Shown piece after piece: positions 19,013 through 28,229 of a stretch of DNA of 64,000 bases. Numbering within the stretch: the stretch's first letter is position 1; the number at the start of each line of letters is the position of its first letter. The notes below the pieces were generated by a model. It did no database searches. It saw only the letters and a list, made by a program, of their open reading frames with translations, and was not told the DNA's origin. Source of the stretch: Rhizobium sophorae (GTDB taxonomy: Bacteria; Pseudomonadota; Alphaproteobacteria; Rhizobiales; Rhizobiaceae); NCBI RefSeq assembly GCF_013087515.1, contig NZ_JABFCN010000016.1, positions 186,001 through 250,000 on the forward strand, given 5' to 3'. The translations under genes and the position numbers were made by a program.

Positions 19013-20302
19013 ATGAGCATCACGCCGCATGACGAACGTTTCATGGCGGCGGCAATCCGCCTGTCGCGCTGGCATCTCGGCCGCACCGCCACCAACCCCT
19101 CCGTCGGCTGCCTGATCGTCAGAGAGGGTATCATCGTCGGCCGTGCGGTGACGGCGCTCGGTGGCCGCCCGCATGCCGAGACGCAGGCGCTCGCTGAAGC
19201 CGGCGCGCTCGCCCGTGGCTCCACTGCCTATGTGACGCTCGAACCCTGCTCGCATCACGGCAGGACGCCGCCTTGCGCCGAGGCGCTGATCGCCTATGGC
19301 GTTGCCCGCGTCGTCATCAGCGTCACCGATCCCGATCCGCGTGTCTCCGGCCGCGGCATCGCCATGCTGCGCGAAGCCGGCATAGAGGTGGATGCTGGCG
19401 TGCTGGAGGCGGAAGGCCGGCGCTCACTTGCCGCCTATCTCACCCGCCAGACGAAGAACCGGCCCTATGTGACTCTCAAGCTTGCCGTTTCCGCCGATGG
19501 CATGATCGGCCGTCAAGGGGAGGGGAAGGTGGCCATCACCGGCCCGCTCGCCCGCGCCCAGGTGCAGGCGCTGCGTGCCGAAACCGATGCGATCCTCGTC
19601 GGTATCGGTACCGCTATTGCGGATGATCCGCTGCTGACGGTACGGACATCTGCTCTCGAAGCCCAGTCGCCGATCCGCATCGTGCTCGATCCCGCCCTGG
19701 CATTGCCGCTGACCAGCAAGCTGGTCGAGACGGCGCGGGAAGTGCCGGTGATCGTGGTGGCGAGTGAGGAGGTGTGGCCTTTGTCGGCGGATGCGGAGGG
19801 GCTACCCCCCTCTGTCCTGACGGCAGATGTAGGGCGGGGAGCAAGCCCCCAGCTAATCTCCCCACCTGTGGGGGGTGAGGCGCGTGCCGGCGAAGCCGGA
19901 GCGATCGATCCAGTGGATCAATCGCAGCGTCGAACGCCCGGCAGGGCAGAGGGGGGCATCCCACCCACAGATCCCGCAGATATGGACTCCCGCCGCGCAG
20001 CCCTCGAAGCCGCGGGCGTCGAGGTCGTCTACTGCAATCCCTATCATCCGGAAGTCCTGCTGCCGGCACTCGCGACGCGCGGTATTTCCTCGCTCCTGGT
20101 CGAGGGTGGCGCAAAGACGGCGCGGCTTTTTCTCGATGCTGGCCTCGTCGACCGCATCCAGCTTTATCAGGCGCCTGTCGTCATCGGCGAGCGCGGTATT
20201 GAATCCCCGCTTGATGCAACCGACATACCATCGGGTTTTGCCCATACGGGCACGCTGATGTTCGGCGAAGATCGCCTGGACGAATACGAAAGAGGGCTTT
20301 GA
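19013..20302 (+). CDS. ribD: RibD, bifunctional riboflavin deaminase/reductase, with in-frame repeat insertion
   Basis: Performs the second and third steps of riboflavin synthesis. The deaminase domain (residues 1-145) has the zinc motifs PHAETQAL and EPCSHHGRTPPC. The reductase domain (about 150-429) has VTLKLAVSADGMI and SLLVEGGAKTA. At 429 residues it is roughly 60 longer than usual. The excess (about residues 262-322) is low-complexity, Gly/Pro-rich and coded by a palindromic repeat at 19797-19963, which preserves the frame. It falls between reductase strands (after VIVVASEEVWPLS and before RRAALEAAGVEVVY), where a loop is expected. The stop overlaps the ribE start (TGATG). Confidence 0.93.
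   Translation: MSITPHDERFMAAAIRLSRWHLGRTATNPSVGCLIVREGIIVGRAVTALGGRPHAETQALAEAGALARGSTAYVTLEPCSHHGRTPPCAEALIAYGVARVVISVTDPDPRVSGRGIAMLREAGIEVDAGVLEAEGRRSLAAYLTRQTKNRPYVTLKLAVSADGMIGRQGEGKVAITGPLARAQVQALRAETDAILVGIGTAIADDPLLTVRTSALEAQSPIRIVLDPALALPLTSKLVETAREVPVIVVASEEVWPLSADAEGLPPSVLTADVGRGASPQLISPPVGGEARAGEAGAIDPVDQSQRRTPGRAEGGIPPTDPADMDSRRAALEAAGVEVVYCNPYHPEVLLPALATRGISSLLVEGGAKTARLFLDAGLVDRIQLYQAPVVIGERGIESPLDATDIPSGFAHTGTLMFGEDRLDEYERGL
19797..19963. repeat. Palindromic repeat element inside ribD
   Basis: The left arm CCCCCCTCTGTCCTGACGG (19805-19823) pairs with 19938-19956, matching at 17 of 19 positions. Flanking GGGG/CCC bases extend the arms. The interior holds a second hairpin around TCTCCCCAC / GGGGGGTGAG. 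I recall closely similar sequences as intergenic repeats across Rhizobium and Mesorhizobium. Here the element sits wholly within an open reading frame and encodes about 56 residues without a stop. Confidence 0.75.
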
Positions 20303-20913
20303 TGTTCACCGGAATAGTCACCGATATCGGTACGATCGAATCCGTTTCGCCGCTGAAGGAGGGCATCAAGCTCCGCGTTGCGACGAGTTACGACCCGGCG
20401 ACCATCGATATGGGCGCATCCATCTCTCACTCCGGCATCTGCCTCACCGTCACCGGCCTGCCGCAGGAAGGCAGCAACGGCCGCTGGTTCGAGGTCGAGG
20501 CCTGGGAAGAGGCGCTGCGGCTGACGACGATCGGCGCCTGGCAGGAGGGCAGCCGCATTAATCTCGAACGGTCGCTGAAGATCGGTGATGAACTCGGCGG
20601 CCACATCGTTTCCGGCCATGTCGACGGCAAGGCGGAAATTCTCTCTGTGACGGCAGAGGGCGACGCCACGCGCTACCGCCTGCGCGCGCCCGAACATCTG
20701 GCGAAATTCGTCGCCCCCAAGGGTTCGATTGCACTCGACGGCACCTCGCTGACGGTCAATGCGGTCGACGGCACGGATTTCGATGTGCTGCTCATCCGCC
20801 ACACGCTCGAGGTCACCACCTGGGGCGATCGCAAGGCCGGCGATTTCGTCAATTTCGAAGTCGACACCATGGCGCGTTACGCCGCCCGGCTGGCCGAATT
20901 CCCGAGCGCATAA
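20302..20913 (+). CDS. ribE: Riboflavin synthase, alpha chain
   Basis: Catalyses dismutation of two lumazines to riboflavin, the last step of the pathway. It has 203 residues and the two tandem lumazine-binding barrels: MFTGIVTDIGTI and SISHSGICLTV in the first, GGHIVSGHVDG and SIALDGTSLTVNAV in the second. The start overlaps the ribD stop, giving translational coupling. ribH is about 1.9 kb away, beyond three genes on the other strand. Confidence 0.96.
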   Translation: MFTGIVTDIGTIESVSPLKEGIKLRVATSYDPATIDMGASISHSGICLTVTGLPQEGSNGRWFEVEAWEEALRLTTIGAWQEGSRINLERSLKIGDELGGHIVSGHVDGKAEILSVTAEGDATRYRLRAPEHLAKFVAPKGSIALDGTSLTVNAVDGTDFDVLLIRHTLEVTTWGDRKAGDFVNFEVDTMARYAARLAEFPSA

Positions 20914-20944
20914 GTGACAGCCGTCCCGTTGGACGCGCGGCGTC

Positions 20945-21460
20945 TTACCTCGAAAACTGAATGATCTCCCCATTGTACTGCGTGCGCGCCGTCTCGCGGA
21001 AGCCAAGCTTGGCTGCGACCCGCAGCGAGGCCTGGTTCTCGGGGCTGATGATGCAGCTCATCGGTTTTCCCGGGAAGTGCGTTTCCGCCCAGCCGATCAG
21101 GACGGCCAGCGCCTCGGTGGCATAACCGCGGCCGTGCGCCGAAGGCATCAACGCCCAGCCGACCTCCATCGTCCCCTCGATCGAGGGTTCCATCTCGCGG
21201 CGGGCTTCCAGGAAGCCCGCTTCGCCGATGAACCGGCTGCTCTCCTTTTCGACGATCGCCAGAAAGCCGAAGCCCATATGGTGCCACATGCCGGCAACGC
21301 GCAGCATGCGGCTCCAGCTCTGCTCGCGCGTCGATGGCAGGCCGGTGATGAAGCGCACGACGTCCTCGTCCGCCCACAGCGCTGCATGCGCGTCGAAATC
21401 GTCAAGGCGGTGAGGGCGAAGCGTCAGCCGCGCCGTTTCGAGGGTCGGAATGTCGGTCAC
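20945..21460 (-). CDS. GNAT family N-acetyltransferase (RimJ/RimL type)
   Basis: A 171-residue acetyltransferase of the Acetyltransf_3 group. The opening LETARLTLRPHRLDDFDAHAAL is characteristic. The acetyl-CoA loop is SAHGRGYATEAL, and SPENQASLRVAAKLGF is the C-terminal signature. The substrate is unknown. It lies convergent to ribE with a 31-base gap. Confidence 0.88.
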   Translation of the reverse strand: MTDIPTLETARLTLRPHRLDDFDAHAALWADEDVVRFITGLPSTREQSWSRMLRVAGMWHHMGFGFLAIVEKESSRFIGEAGFLEARREMEPSIEGTMEVGWALMPSAHGRGYATEALAVLIGWAETHFPGKPMSCIISPENQASLRVAAKLGFRETARTQYNGEIIQFSR

Positions 21461-21486
21461 GATGGGTCCTTATGGAAATCGCACTC

Positions 21487-21990
21487 TCAGGCGCCGGGCT
21501 CGCCGTCCCAATAGTCGAGATCGCCTTCCGGCCGTCCGATGTGGCGGAAGCGCCTAGCTTCTGTACCGTCTCTATTCGTCTTGGCAAGGAACTTGCCGGA
21601 ATCGGGATATTCGACGATCTCGGTCTTCGCCATCGTCGAGATGCCGAGATAGACGAGTGTGGCCGTGCCAGTGTTGATGATCTGGTGCGCCGTTTCCGGT
21701 CCGCCCGCCGGCGCGCCGAGCACGTCGCCCGCCTTGATCGGATGGCGTTCGTCGCCGAAGCGATATTCGCCGGCGCCGGCGATGACGTAGAAAAGCTCGT
21801 CTTCGACATGGTGATTGTGGAAGGGACAGCTCGATTTGCCCGATGGCACCTCGTTATAGCTGATGCCGAGGCCGACAAGGCCAAGAAGCGCGCCGAACGA
21901 GGTGTCGGTGCTTTCGTACAACTCGCCCTGTTTCCAGTGGTCGAGCTTGAGATCGGTGGTGTTGATCACCGCTTTCGGTTCCGTCGCCAT
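21487..21990 (-). CDS. Cupin domain protein
   Basis: A 167-residue single-cupin protein. The metal-binding motif 1 is FHNHHVEDELFYVIAG; motif 2 appears near GDVLGAPAGGPETAHQIIN. The C-terminal tail (about 40 residues, ending DLDYWDGEPGA) is typical of rhizobial cupins of unknown role. It is probably an isomerase, dioxygenase or sugar-binding protein; nothing in the context decides. The start at 21990 has AGGAGGAC upstream. The downstream acetyltransferase gene starts 26 bases away, so the two may form a unit. Confidence 0.82.
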   Translation of the reverse strand: MATEPKAVINTTDLKLDHWKQGELYESTDTSFGALLGLVGLGISYNEVPSGKSSCPFHNHHVEDELFYVIAGAGEYRFGDERHPIKAGDVLGAPAGGPETAHQIINTGTATLVYLGISTMAKTEIVEYPDSGKFLAKTNRDGTEARRFRHIGRPEGDLDYWDGEPGA

Positions 21991-22149
21991 GGTGTCCTCC
22001 TGTTGTAGGAAGAGAAACCATCATCGCGCCGGAAAATTCAACGTTTTATCTGGATTTTATCTGGAAAATCCCCAGCATGGGCGGAGAGGAGACCGCCGCC
22101 CACGCTTGGAGCGTTGCGTGTCTATGAGGACGCGCTAACGCTGGAACCG

Positions 22150-22509
22150 TCAGCGAACGTAGAAGGTCACGCTTCCGTCGGCCGCCTGCTCGGCATTGAC
22201 GACATTGCGAATATTGACACCCTCATTGTTGAGACGGTGGGCCAGCGACTTGTTGGCGTCGATCGACGCCTGGATGCCGCGGATAGCATCGCCGGAGCGT
22301 TGCGGTGCGGAGTGTGGGCCGCTCGTCTCGTCGTCGAAGTTGTGCCAGTTGTAAACCTCCTGGACATTGAAATCATTGCCTTGGAAGGTCCTCAGCGTCT
22401 GCTCGATGCCGTGAGGGGTGTTCATCTCAAGGCTGTCGGCCCGGCTGACGCCGGCAAATGCCATGGAGGAGAGGGCTGCTGCAATGGTGAGTGTGACAAC
22501 GCGGTTCAT
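22150..22509 (-). CDS. Small secreted protein of unknown function
   Basis: A 119-residue protein with a clear signal peptide (VVTLTIAAALSSMAFAGVSRA, cleavage near residue 24). The mature part has no motif that I recognise. It includes QEVYNWHNFDDETSG and ends in DGSVTFYVR. It is probably periplasmic and rhizobial in distribution. A start with AAAGGATACC upstream supports 22509. Confidence 0.7.
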   Translation of the reverse strand: MNRVVTLTIAAALSSMAFAGVSRADSLEMNTPHGIEQTLRTFQGNDFNVQEVYNWHNFDDETSGPHSAPQRSGDAIRGIQASIDANKSLAHRLNNEGVNIRNVVNAEQAADGSVTFYVR

Positions 22510-22854
22510 GATGGTATCCTTTCATCTGCTGTGACGGTCGGCTGTCGTGCAGGGGATCGTCGGCGTTACGACAGGGAATTGGCGTTCTCCCTTTCGCGAT
22601 TCAATGGGTTAAGCCACTGAAAATCCATTAAGAATTGTTCATGAAAACTGCCTTCGAATTGCCGCTTTCCAGGCGACCGGGAAAGCCGATTTGAGAGGCT
22701 TGCTCAGCGGTGCATACAGGGCGCCGCTATCCCCTTGCAGATATTTCCTCTTTCCCGTTGCGGCATCGGGCGAAATTGCTTGCCATTCGGACGAAGGCAT
22801 GTTTTGACCGCGGGCTGCCGAGTGGGTAAATGTCCCGCCAACCGAAGGTGAACC
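22510..22854. other. Divergent intergenic region upstream of ribH
   Basis: About 345 bases between the small secreted gene and ribH. I looked for an FMN riboswitch (AGGATAT and paired arms) and saw none. No convincing gene or terminator is present. Confidence 0.4.
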
Positions 22855-23310
22855 ATGCCGAGAGAGACCGCTCCCCATATTTTGATCGTTGAGGCCCGCT
22901 TCTACGACGACATGGCCGACGCCCTGCTCGAAGGCGCGACCTTTGCATTGACAGAGGCCGGCGCCACTTTCGAGGTCGTCACCGTTCCCGGCGCACTGGA
23001 AATTCCGGCGGCGATTGCCATGTCGCTCGATGGAGACGACAATGGCGGAACGCATTATGACGGCTATGTCGCCCTCGGCATGGTCATTCGCGGTGAGACC
23101 TATCACTTCGATATCGTGTCGAACGAATCCTCCCGCGCCTTGATGGATCTCGCGGTCAGCGAGTCCCTTGCCATCGGCAATGGCATCCTGACCGTCGAAA
23201 ACGACGAACAGGCATGGGCGCGCGCGCGCCGCTCGGACAAGGACAAGGGCGGATTTGCCGCTCGTGCAGCTCTGACCATGATCGAGCTGAAGCAGAAACT
23301 GGGTGCATAA
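22855..23310 (+). CDS. ribH: 6,7-dimethyl-8-ribityllumazine synthase
   Basis: Condenses the pyrimidine from RibD with dihydroxybutanone phosphate to form lumazine. It has 151 residues. Substrate-binding features include [22 protein letters not shown] and [12 protein letters not shown]. The catalytic His is in GETYHFD. It is followed by nusB after 3 bases, the usual ribH-nusB pair. Confidence 0.96.
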   Translation: MPRETAPHILIVEARFYDDMADALLEGATFALTEAGATFEVVTVPGALEIPAAIAMSLDGDDNGGTHYDGYVALGMVIRGETYHFDIVSNESSRALMDLAVSESLAIGNGILTVENDEQAWARARRSDKDKGGFAARAALTMIELKQKLGA

Positions 23311-23313
23311 CGA

Positions 23314-23796
23314 ATGAACGACGACAAGACGGAACGGCCGGTCAAGACTGCAAACCAGCGGGGCGCTGCCCGTCTTGCTGCCGTTCAGGCACTGTATCAG
23401 ATGGATGTCGGCGGCACGGGCGTTCTGGAAATCGTCGCCGAATACGAGGCGCACCGTCTTGGTCAAGAACTGGACGGCGCGACCTATCTGAAGGCCGATG
23501 CCGCCTGGTTCCGTTCCATCGTTTCCGGCGTCGTGCGCGATCAGGTCCGTCTCGATCCGTTGATTGCCGCAGCCCTGCAGGATGATTGGGCCTTGTCGCG
23601 CCTCGACAGCACCGTGCGCGCCATCCTGCGCGCCGGCGTTTTCGAGATCACCGACCGCAAGGACGTCCCGGTGGCGGTCATCGTCACCGAATATGTCGAG
23701 ATTGCCCAGGCCTTCTTTGATGACGACGAGCCGAAGCTCGTCAACGCCGTGCTCGACCGCATCGCAAAGCAGGTCCGCGGCGAGGCGAAGAAGTAG
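23314..23796 (+). CDS. nusB: Transcription antitermination factor NusB
   Basis: A 160-residue all-helical RNA-binding protein that works with NusE (S10) on boxA sequences of rRNA operons. Family marks: [17 protein letters not shown] at the N-terminus, [16 protein letters not shown] and [33 protein letters not shown] in outline. It is translationally close to ribH. Confidence 0.96.
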   Translation: MNDDKTERPVKTANQRGAARLAAVQALYQMDVGGTGVLEIVAEYEAHRLGQELDGATYLKADAAWFRSIVSGVVRDQVRLDPLIAAALQDDWALSRLDSTVRAILRAGVFEITDRKDVPVAVIVTEYVEIAQAFFDDDEPKLVNAVLDRIAKQVRGEAKK

Positions 23797-23994
23797 GTCT
23801 TTCGCCGCCAAACAGCCTCCCGTCTCTTTCTTCGCACCGCAATAGTTTTCCCCCATTTGCGGTCTTGACGCCACGTGATCGACCACGCAATCTCCGCACC
23901 GCTTAGCTGTGGCGTTTCTGTGGAGAGGAAGGCGATTCGGCGGCGTTTTTGCCGGAGAAGGAGTGAGCTCCGGCCTTTGGGAGGAAAGAGCGAA

Positions 23995-26133
23995 ATGACG
24001 ATTCTTTTATGCGTAATCGCATGCGGTCTGCTCTCGGTGGTCTATGCCGCCTGGGCAACCCGGTCGGTGCTTGCCGCCGATCAGGGCAATAGCCGCATGC
24101 AGGAGATCGCGGGCTATATTCGCGAAGGTGCGCAAGCCTATCTGACGCGCCAGTACAGAACCATTGCCATTGTCGGCGTTGTTGTTTTCATTTTAGCCTG
24201 GCTGCTCCTTTCCGGTGAGGCCGCGATCGGCTTCCTGATCGGCGCCGTACTATCAGGTGCTGCCGGTTTCATCGGCATGCACGTCTCCGTCCGCGCCAAT
24301 GTGCGCACCGCTCAGGCGGCTTCCGTGAGCCTTTCCGCCGGCCTCGACATCGCCTTCAAGTCGGGTGCGATCACCGGCATGCTGGTGGCGGGCCTGGCGC
24401 TGCTCGGCGTCTCCATCTACTATACGGTCCTGACCATCGGGCTCGGCCATGAGAGCGGCTCGCGCGAAGTCATCGATGCGCTGGTGGCGCTCGGCTTCGG
24501 CGCGTCGCTGATCTCGATCTTCGCCCGTCTCGGCGGTGGCATCTTCACCAAGGGCGCCGATGTCGGCGGCGATCTCGTCGGCAAAGTGGAAGCCGGCATT
24601 CCCGAAGACGATCCGCGCAACCCGGCAACGATCGCCGATAACGTCGGTGACAATGTCGGCGACTGCGCCGGCATGGCTGCCGACCTTTTCGAGACCTATG
24701 CGGTCTCGGTCGTCGCTACCATGGTTCTCGCCGCGATCTTCTTTGCCGGCGCGCCGATCCTCCAGTCTGCGATGGTCTATCCGCTGGCGATCTGCGGCGC
24801 CTGCATCATCACCTCGATCATCGGCACCTTCTTCGTCAAGCTCGGCTCGAATGGCTCGATCATGGGCGCTCTCTACAAGGGCCTCATCGTCACCGGCCTG
24901 CTGTCGATCGTCGGTCTTGGCGCTGCCACCTCGCTCACCATCGGCTGGGGATCGATCGGCTCCGTCGGCGGCGCCGACATATCAGGCGCGAACCTCTTCT
25001 TCTGCGGCATCATCGGCCTCGTCGTCACCGCGCTGATCGTCGTGATCACTGAATATTATACCGGCACGGGCAAGCGCCCGGTCGTCTCGATCGCCCAGGC
25101 CTCGGTCACCGGTCACGGCACCAACGTCATCCAGGGCCTGGCCGTCTCGCTGGAATCGACGGCACTGCCGGCGATCGTCATCGTTGGCGGCATTCTCGCC
25201 ACCTACCAGCTCGGCGGCCTGTTCGGCACCGGCATTGCGGTTACGGCCATGCTCGGCATCGCCGGAATGATCGTCGCGCTCGACGCGTTCGGGCCTGTGA
25301 CGGACAACGCCGGCGGTATCGCCGAAATGTCGCATCTGCCGCCGGAGGTGCGCAAATCCACCGATGCGCTCGATGCCGTCGGCAATACGACCAAGGCCGT
25401 CACCAAGGGCTACGCCATCGGTTCTGCCGGTCTCGGCGCCCTGGTTCTCTTCGCAGCCTACTCCTACGACCTCAAATATTTTGCGGCGAATGGCGACAAG
25501 TTCCCTTATTTTGCCGGCATCGGCGAAATTTCCTTCGATCTTTCCAACCCTTACGTGGTGGCCGGATTGATCTTCGGAGGTCTCATTCCCTACCTCTTCG
25601 GCGGTATTGCCATGACCGCCGTCGGCCGTGCGGCCGGCGCGATCGTCGAGGAAGTGCGTCGTCAGTTCAAGGAAAAGCCCGGCATCATGCAGGGAACGGA
25701 AAAGCCGGATTACGGCAGGGCGGTCGACCTACTGACCAAGGCCGCCATCCGCGAGATGATCGTGCCGTCGCTGCTGCCGGTGCTGGCGCCGATCGTCGTC
25801 TATTTCGGCGTGCTTCTCATCTCCGGTTCCAAGGCCTCCGCCTTTGCCGCCCTCGGCGCATCGCTGCTCGGCGTCATCATCAACGGCCTTTTTGTCGCCA
25901 TCTCGATGACATCGGGCGGGGGAGCCTGGGACAATGCCAAGAAGAGCTTCGAAGACGGTTTCGTCGACAAGGACGGCGTGCGTCACATGAAGGGTTCGGA
26001 TGCGCACAAGGCCTCCGTCACCGGCGATACCGTCGGCGATCCCTACAAGGATACCGCCGGCCCCGCCGTCAACCCGGCGATCAAGATCACCAACATCGTG
26101 GCACTTCTGCTGCTCGCCGTTCTCGCCGGATAA
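23995..26133 (+). CDS. hppA: Membrane-bound proton-pumping pyrophosphatase
   Basis: Hydrolyses pyrophosphate and pumps protons (EC 7.1.3.1). It has 712 residues and about 15-16 membrane helices. The pyrophosphate site is [20 protein letters not shown] followed by [20 protein letters not shown]. The motif [10 protein letters not shown] has Lys at the position that distinguishes potassium-independent enzymes from potassium-dependent ones (Ala). The start at 23995 has GGAGG upstream; in-frame codons back to 23875 lack similarity. A strong terminator follows. Confidence 0.96.
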   Translation: MTILLCVIACGLLSVVYAAWATRSVLAADQGNSRMQEIAGYIREGAQAYLTRQYRTIAIVGVVVFILAWLLLSGEAAIGFLIGAVLSGAAGFIGMHVSVRANVRTAQAASVSLSAGLDIAFKSGAITGMLVAGLALLGVSIYYTVLTIGLGHESGSREVIDALVALGFGASLISIFARLGGGIFTKGADVGGDLVGKVEAGIPEDDPRNPATIADNVGDNVGDCAGMAADLFETYAVSVVATMVLAAIFFAGAPILQSAMVYPLAICGACIITSIIGTFFVKLGSNGSIMGALYKGLIVTGLLSIVGLGAATSLTIGWGSIGSVGGADISGANLFFCGIIGLVVTALIVVITEYYTGTGKRPVVSIAQASVTGHGTNVIQGLAVSLESTALPAIVIVGGILATYQLGGLFGTGIAVTAMLGIAGMIVALDAFGPVTDNAGGIAEMSHLPPEVRKSTDALDAVGNTTKAVTKGYAIGSAGLGALVLFAAYSYDLKYFAANGDKFPYFAGIGEISFDLSNPYVVAGLIFGGLIPYLFGGIAMTAVGRAAGAIVEEVRRQFKEKPGIMQGTEKPDYGRAVDLLTKAAIREMIVPSLLPVLAPIVVYFGVLLISGSKASAFAALGASLLGVIINGLFVAISMTSGGGAWDNAKKSFEDGFVDKDGVRHMKGSDAHKASVTGDTVGDPYKDTAGPAVNPAIKITNIVALLLLAVLAG

Positions 26134-26182
26134 ACAACGCCGCCGGCTTGGCGTGGTCACTCATGCCAGGCCAGCGACTATT

Positions 26183-26219
26183 AAAAAACCCGCCGGAGCA
26201 AGCGATCCGGCGGGTTTTT
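26183..26219. terminator. Strong bidirectional terminator after hppA
   Basis: A perfect 14-bp stem AAAAACCCGCCGGA / TCCGGCGGGTTTTT with an 8-base loop sits between convergent hppA and the BamE-like gene. Confidence 0.92.
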
Positions 26220-26237
26220 CGTATGAGGCATGTCCGA

Positions 26238-26771
26238 TCAGCGTAGGCTGCTCGGGTTCTGCGGCGTGCCGCCGGCGCCACCGCCGAACAGGCTGCGGGC
26301 AGCACTCGCGGCGCTGCCGCCGGAAAGCATTTGTTGCAGGAAGGTGAGTTCCTTGCCGCCGGTCGGCGTGACGCGTCCGATCGTGTCGAACACCTTGCCG
26401 TCCTGCAGCGTATAGTTGGCGCGGCGGCTGACGACGCCGTCCTTGTCGAAATAGATCGCCAGAACGCTCTGATCGACGACCTTCAGTTTCTGGAAGGCCA
26501 CCGCACGCGTGCGCCGCTGCGAGATGTAATAGAAGACTTCGCCGTCGAAGGTCGCCGTCGTCGACGGGGTGCCGAGCGAAAGCAGCACCTGCTCGCGGCT
26601 GGAGCCTTCCGGAACGAGGTTCAACGACTGCTGGTCGGCGACGTAGCCGCCGTTGAGCACGGTGCTGGTCTGGCAACCGGAGAGAGCGGTAGTGGAGGCA
26701 ATTATGAAGGCAATGGCCGCACTGCTGAAGAATTTCATGTCAGACTTGAAATACCGTTTCTTCAACGACAT
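26238..26771 (-). CDS. Outer membrane lipoprotein, SmpA/OmlA (BamE) family
   Basis: A 177-residue lipoprotein. The signal peptide ends in the lipobox LSGC (Cys about residue 33). The SmpA/OmlA domain follows: GSSREQVLLSLGTPSTT and FYYISQRRTRAVAF. BamE stabilises the BAM complex that inserts beta-barrels in the outer membrane. The C-terminus is Gly/Ala-rich. A later in-frame ATG at 26738 (MKFFSSAAIAF) gives a more standard signal peptide and may be the true start. It is divergent from the CBP3-like gene. Confidence 0.85.
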   Translation of the reverse strand: MSLKKRYFKSDMKFFSSAAIAFIIASTTALSGCQTSTVLNGGYVADQQSLNLVPEGSSREQVLLSLGTPSTTATFDGEVFYYISQRRTRAVAFQKLKVVDQSVLAIYFDKDGVVSRRANYTLQDGKVFDTIGRVTPTGGKELTFLQQMLSGGSAASAARSLFGGGAGGTPQNPSSLR

Positions 26772-27016
26772 TTACTCCCTGTGAGTGTCGATAGCAGCCA
26801 TTTGGGGCCTTGCACGCTTTCCTCCTGCAAAACCATTGTGGCCATTCCGGGTCGAATATCCCGAATTCGCTTCGCTGACGCATCGAAGGAGTCGTCCCGA
26901 AACAGGCCATGATCGGCATTGCAATTCGCGCCTGCTTCGGTAAACCAGCTTTCGAAATCATGCAACAAGGCCAGACGCCAGCCGGCATGAAGAATGAGGC
27001 ATTTCCGGAAAAAACA

Positions 27017-27565
27017 ATGATCTTCGGGCTCTTCCGTAAGAAAAACAACAATCAGGCGATCGTCGACAGGCAATATGCGGCGTTGGCGGCGGCCGCGCGC
27101 ATGCCGGAACTCTACGAGCGGCTCAATGTGCCGGATACGGTCATGGGCCGTTTCGAGATGCTGTCGATCGCCATGATTCTGTTTTTTCGCCGCACCCGTG
27201 CTTCCGCCACCAGCGGCCAGGAAATCGCCCAGGAGATCGTCGACGCGTTCTTCCAGGATATCGACTATTCGATCCGCGAACTCGGCATCGGCGACAACAG
27301 CGTGCCGAAGCGCATGAAAAAGCTTGCCGGCATGTTTTACGGCCGGCTCGAAGCCTATTCGAAGGCGATGGACACAGGCGATGCCGAGGCCCTCGCTCTT
27401 GCCCTTCAGCGCAATATCTACCCCGAAACCGCGGCGCCTGCCGATATGTCCGGTCTCGCCGGATGGATGACGGCCGCAGAATCGCATCTGTCTGCCGTTG
27501 CCGAGGAGGTGATCGCCACTGGTTCGGCGACGCTCCCGCCGGTCGCCTGCCCACCGGTCATCTGA
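27017..27565 (+). CDS. Ubiquinol-cytochrome c chaperone (CBP3) family protein
   Basis: A 182-residue protein of the Ubiq_cyt_C_chap family. Its mitochondrial relative Cbp3 helps synthesise and assemble cytochrome b of complex III. Visible family features: YERLNVPDTVMGRFEMLSI and the acidic helix DAFFQDIDYSIRELGIGD, then VPKRMKKLAGMFYGRL. The start at 27017 (MIFGLFRKKNNN) fits relatives; 26909 is an upstream in-frame alternative. The DUF177 gene starts 11 bases downstream. Confidence 0.88.
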   Translation: MIFGLFRKKNNNQAIVDRQYAALAAAARMPELYERLNVPDTVMGRFEMLSIAMILFFRRTRASATSGQEIAQEIVDAFFQDIDYSIRELGIGDNSVPKRMKKLAGMFYGRLEAYSKAMDTGDAEALALALQRNIYPETAAPADMSGLAGWMTAAESHLSAVAEEVIATGSATLPPVACPPVI

Positions 27566-27576
27566 AGGAGGAAACG

Positions 27577-28131
27577 ATGCAGAATGATCGGGACGATGTT
27601 CCCTTCTCCTATCCAGTCAAGGTCGGCCACATCTCGGCCAACCCCGTCGAGGTCCATGTCGAGGCCGACGCCAGCGAACTGAAGGCGCTTGCCGAGACCT
27701 GGAACGTCGTCTCCGTCGATGATCTCAGCGCCGATCTGCAGATTGCCCGATGGAAGCGCGACGGCGTGCGCATCAAGGGCCGCGTGCGGGCGAAGATCGT
27801 CCAGTCCTGTGTCGTGACGCTGGAACCGGTCGAATCCGCCATCGACGAGACCTTCGAGCAGATCTTCGTGCCGGAGGGCTCCAAGCTTGCCCGCCAAGCC
27901 GGTAACGACGCAGGCGAGATGCTGCTCGATCCCGACGGTCCTGATCTGCCCGAAAACTTTGTCGGCGATACGATCGACGCCGGCGAGGTGGTTGCCGAAT
28001 TCGCCGCTCTGGCGATCGATCCCTATCCGCGCAAGCAGGGTATCGAATTCGCCGGCCATGTCGAAGACAGCGGCGAGGACGATAAAAAGCCCTCCGCTTT
28101 CGCAGCCCTCAAGGACTGGAAAAAGGACTGA
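27577..28131 (+). CDS. DUF177 (YceD) family protein
   Basis: A 184-residue cytoplasmic protein of the YceD/DUF177 family, linked to 23S rRNA processing and usually next to rpmF or plsX. The conserved Cys motif is [13 protein letters not shown]. The acidic C-terminal part has [11 protein letters not shown]. The start at 27577 has a strong AAGGAGG. It lies between the CBP3-like gene and plsX, the standard alphaproteobacterial order. Confidence 0.9.
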   Translation: MQNDRDDVPFSYPVKVGHISANPVEVHVEADASELKALAETWNVVSVDDLSADLQIARWKRDGVRIKGRVRAKIVQSCVVTLEPVESAIDETFEQIFVPEGSKLARQAGNDAGEMLLDPDGPDLPENFVGDTIDAGEVVAEFAALAIDPYPRKQGIEFAGHVEDSGEDDKKPSAFAALKDWKKD

Positions 28132-28229
28132 AGCCCCTCTGGCATTTGACACAATTCAGTTGTAAGCGACGCCAAAACCGGTATTTTGGCCGAAATTTCG
28201 CCCTCGGCGAAAAGAAGGATCAGGGACGC

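Noticed and set aside
19785..19985. Sequencing error or frameshift in ribD
   Set aside because: Both flanks stay in one frame and the inserted DNA is a structured repeat, so a real insertion explains it better.
22510..22854. Possible FMN riboswitch before ribH
   Set aside because: The conserved AGGATAT start and matching arms are absent; riboflavin control must come from elsewhere.
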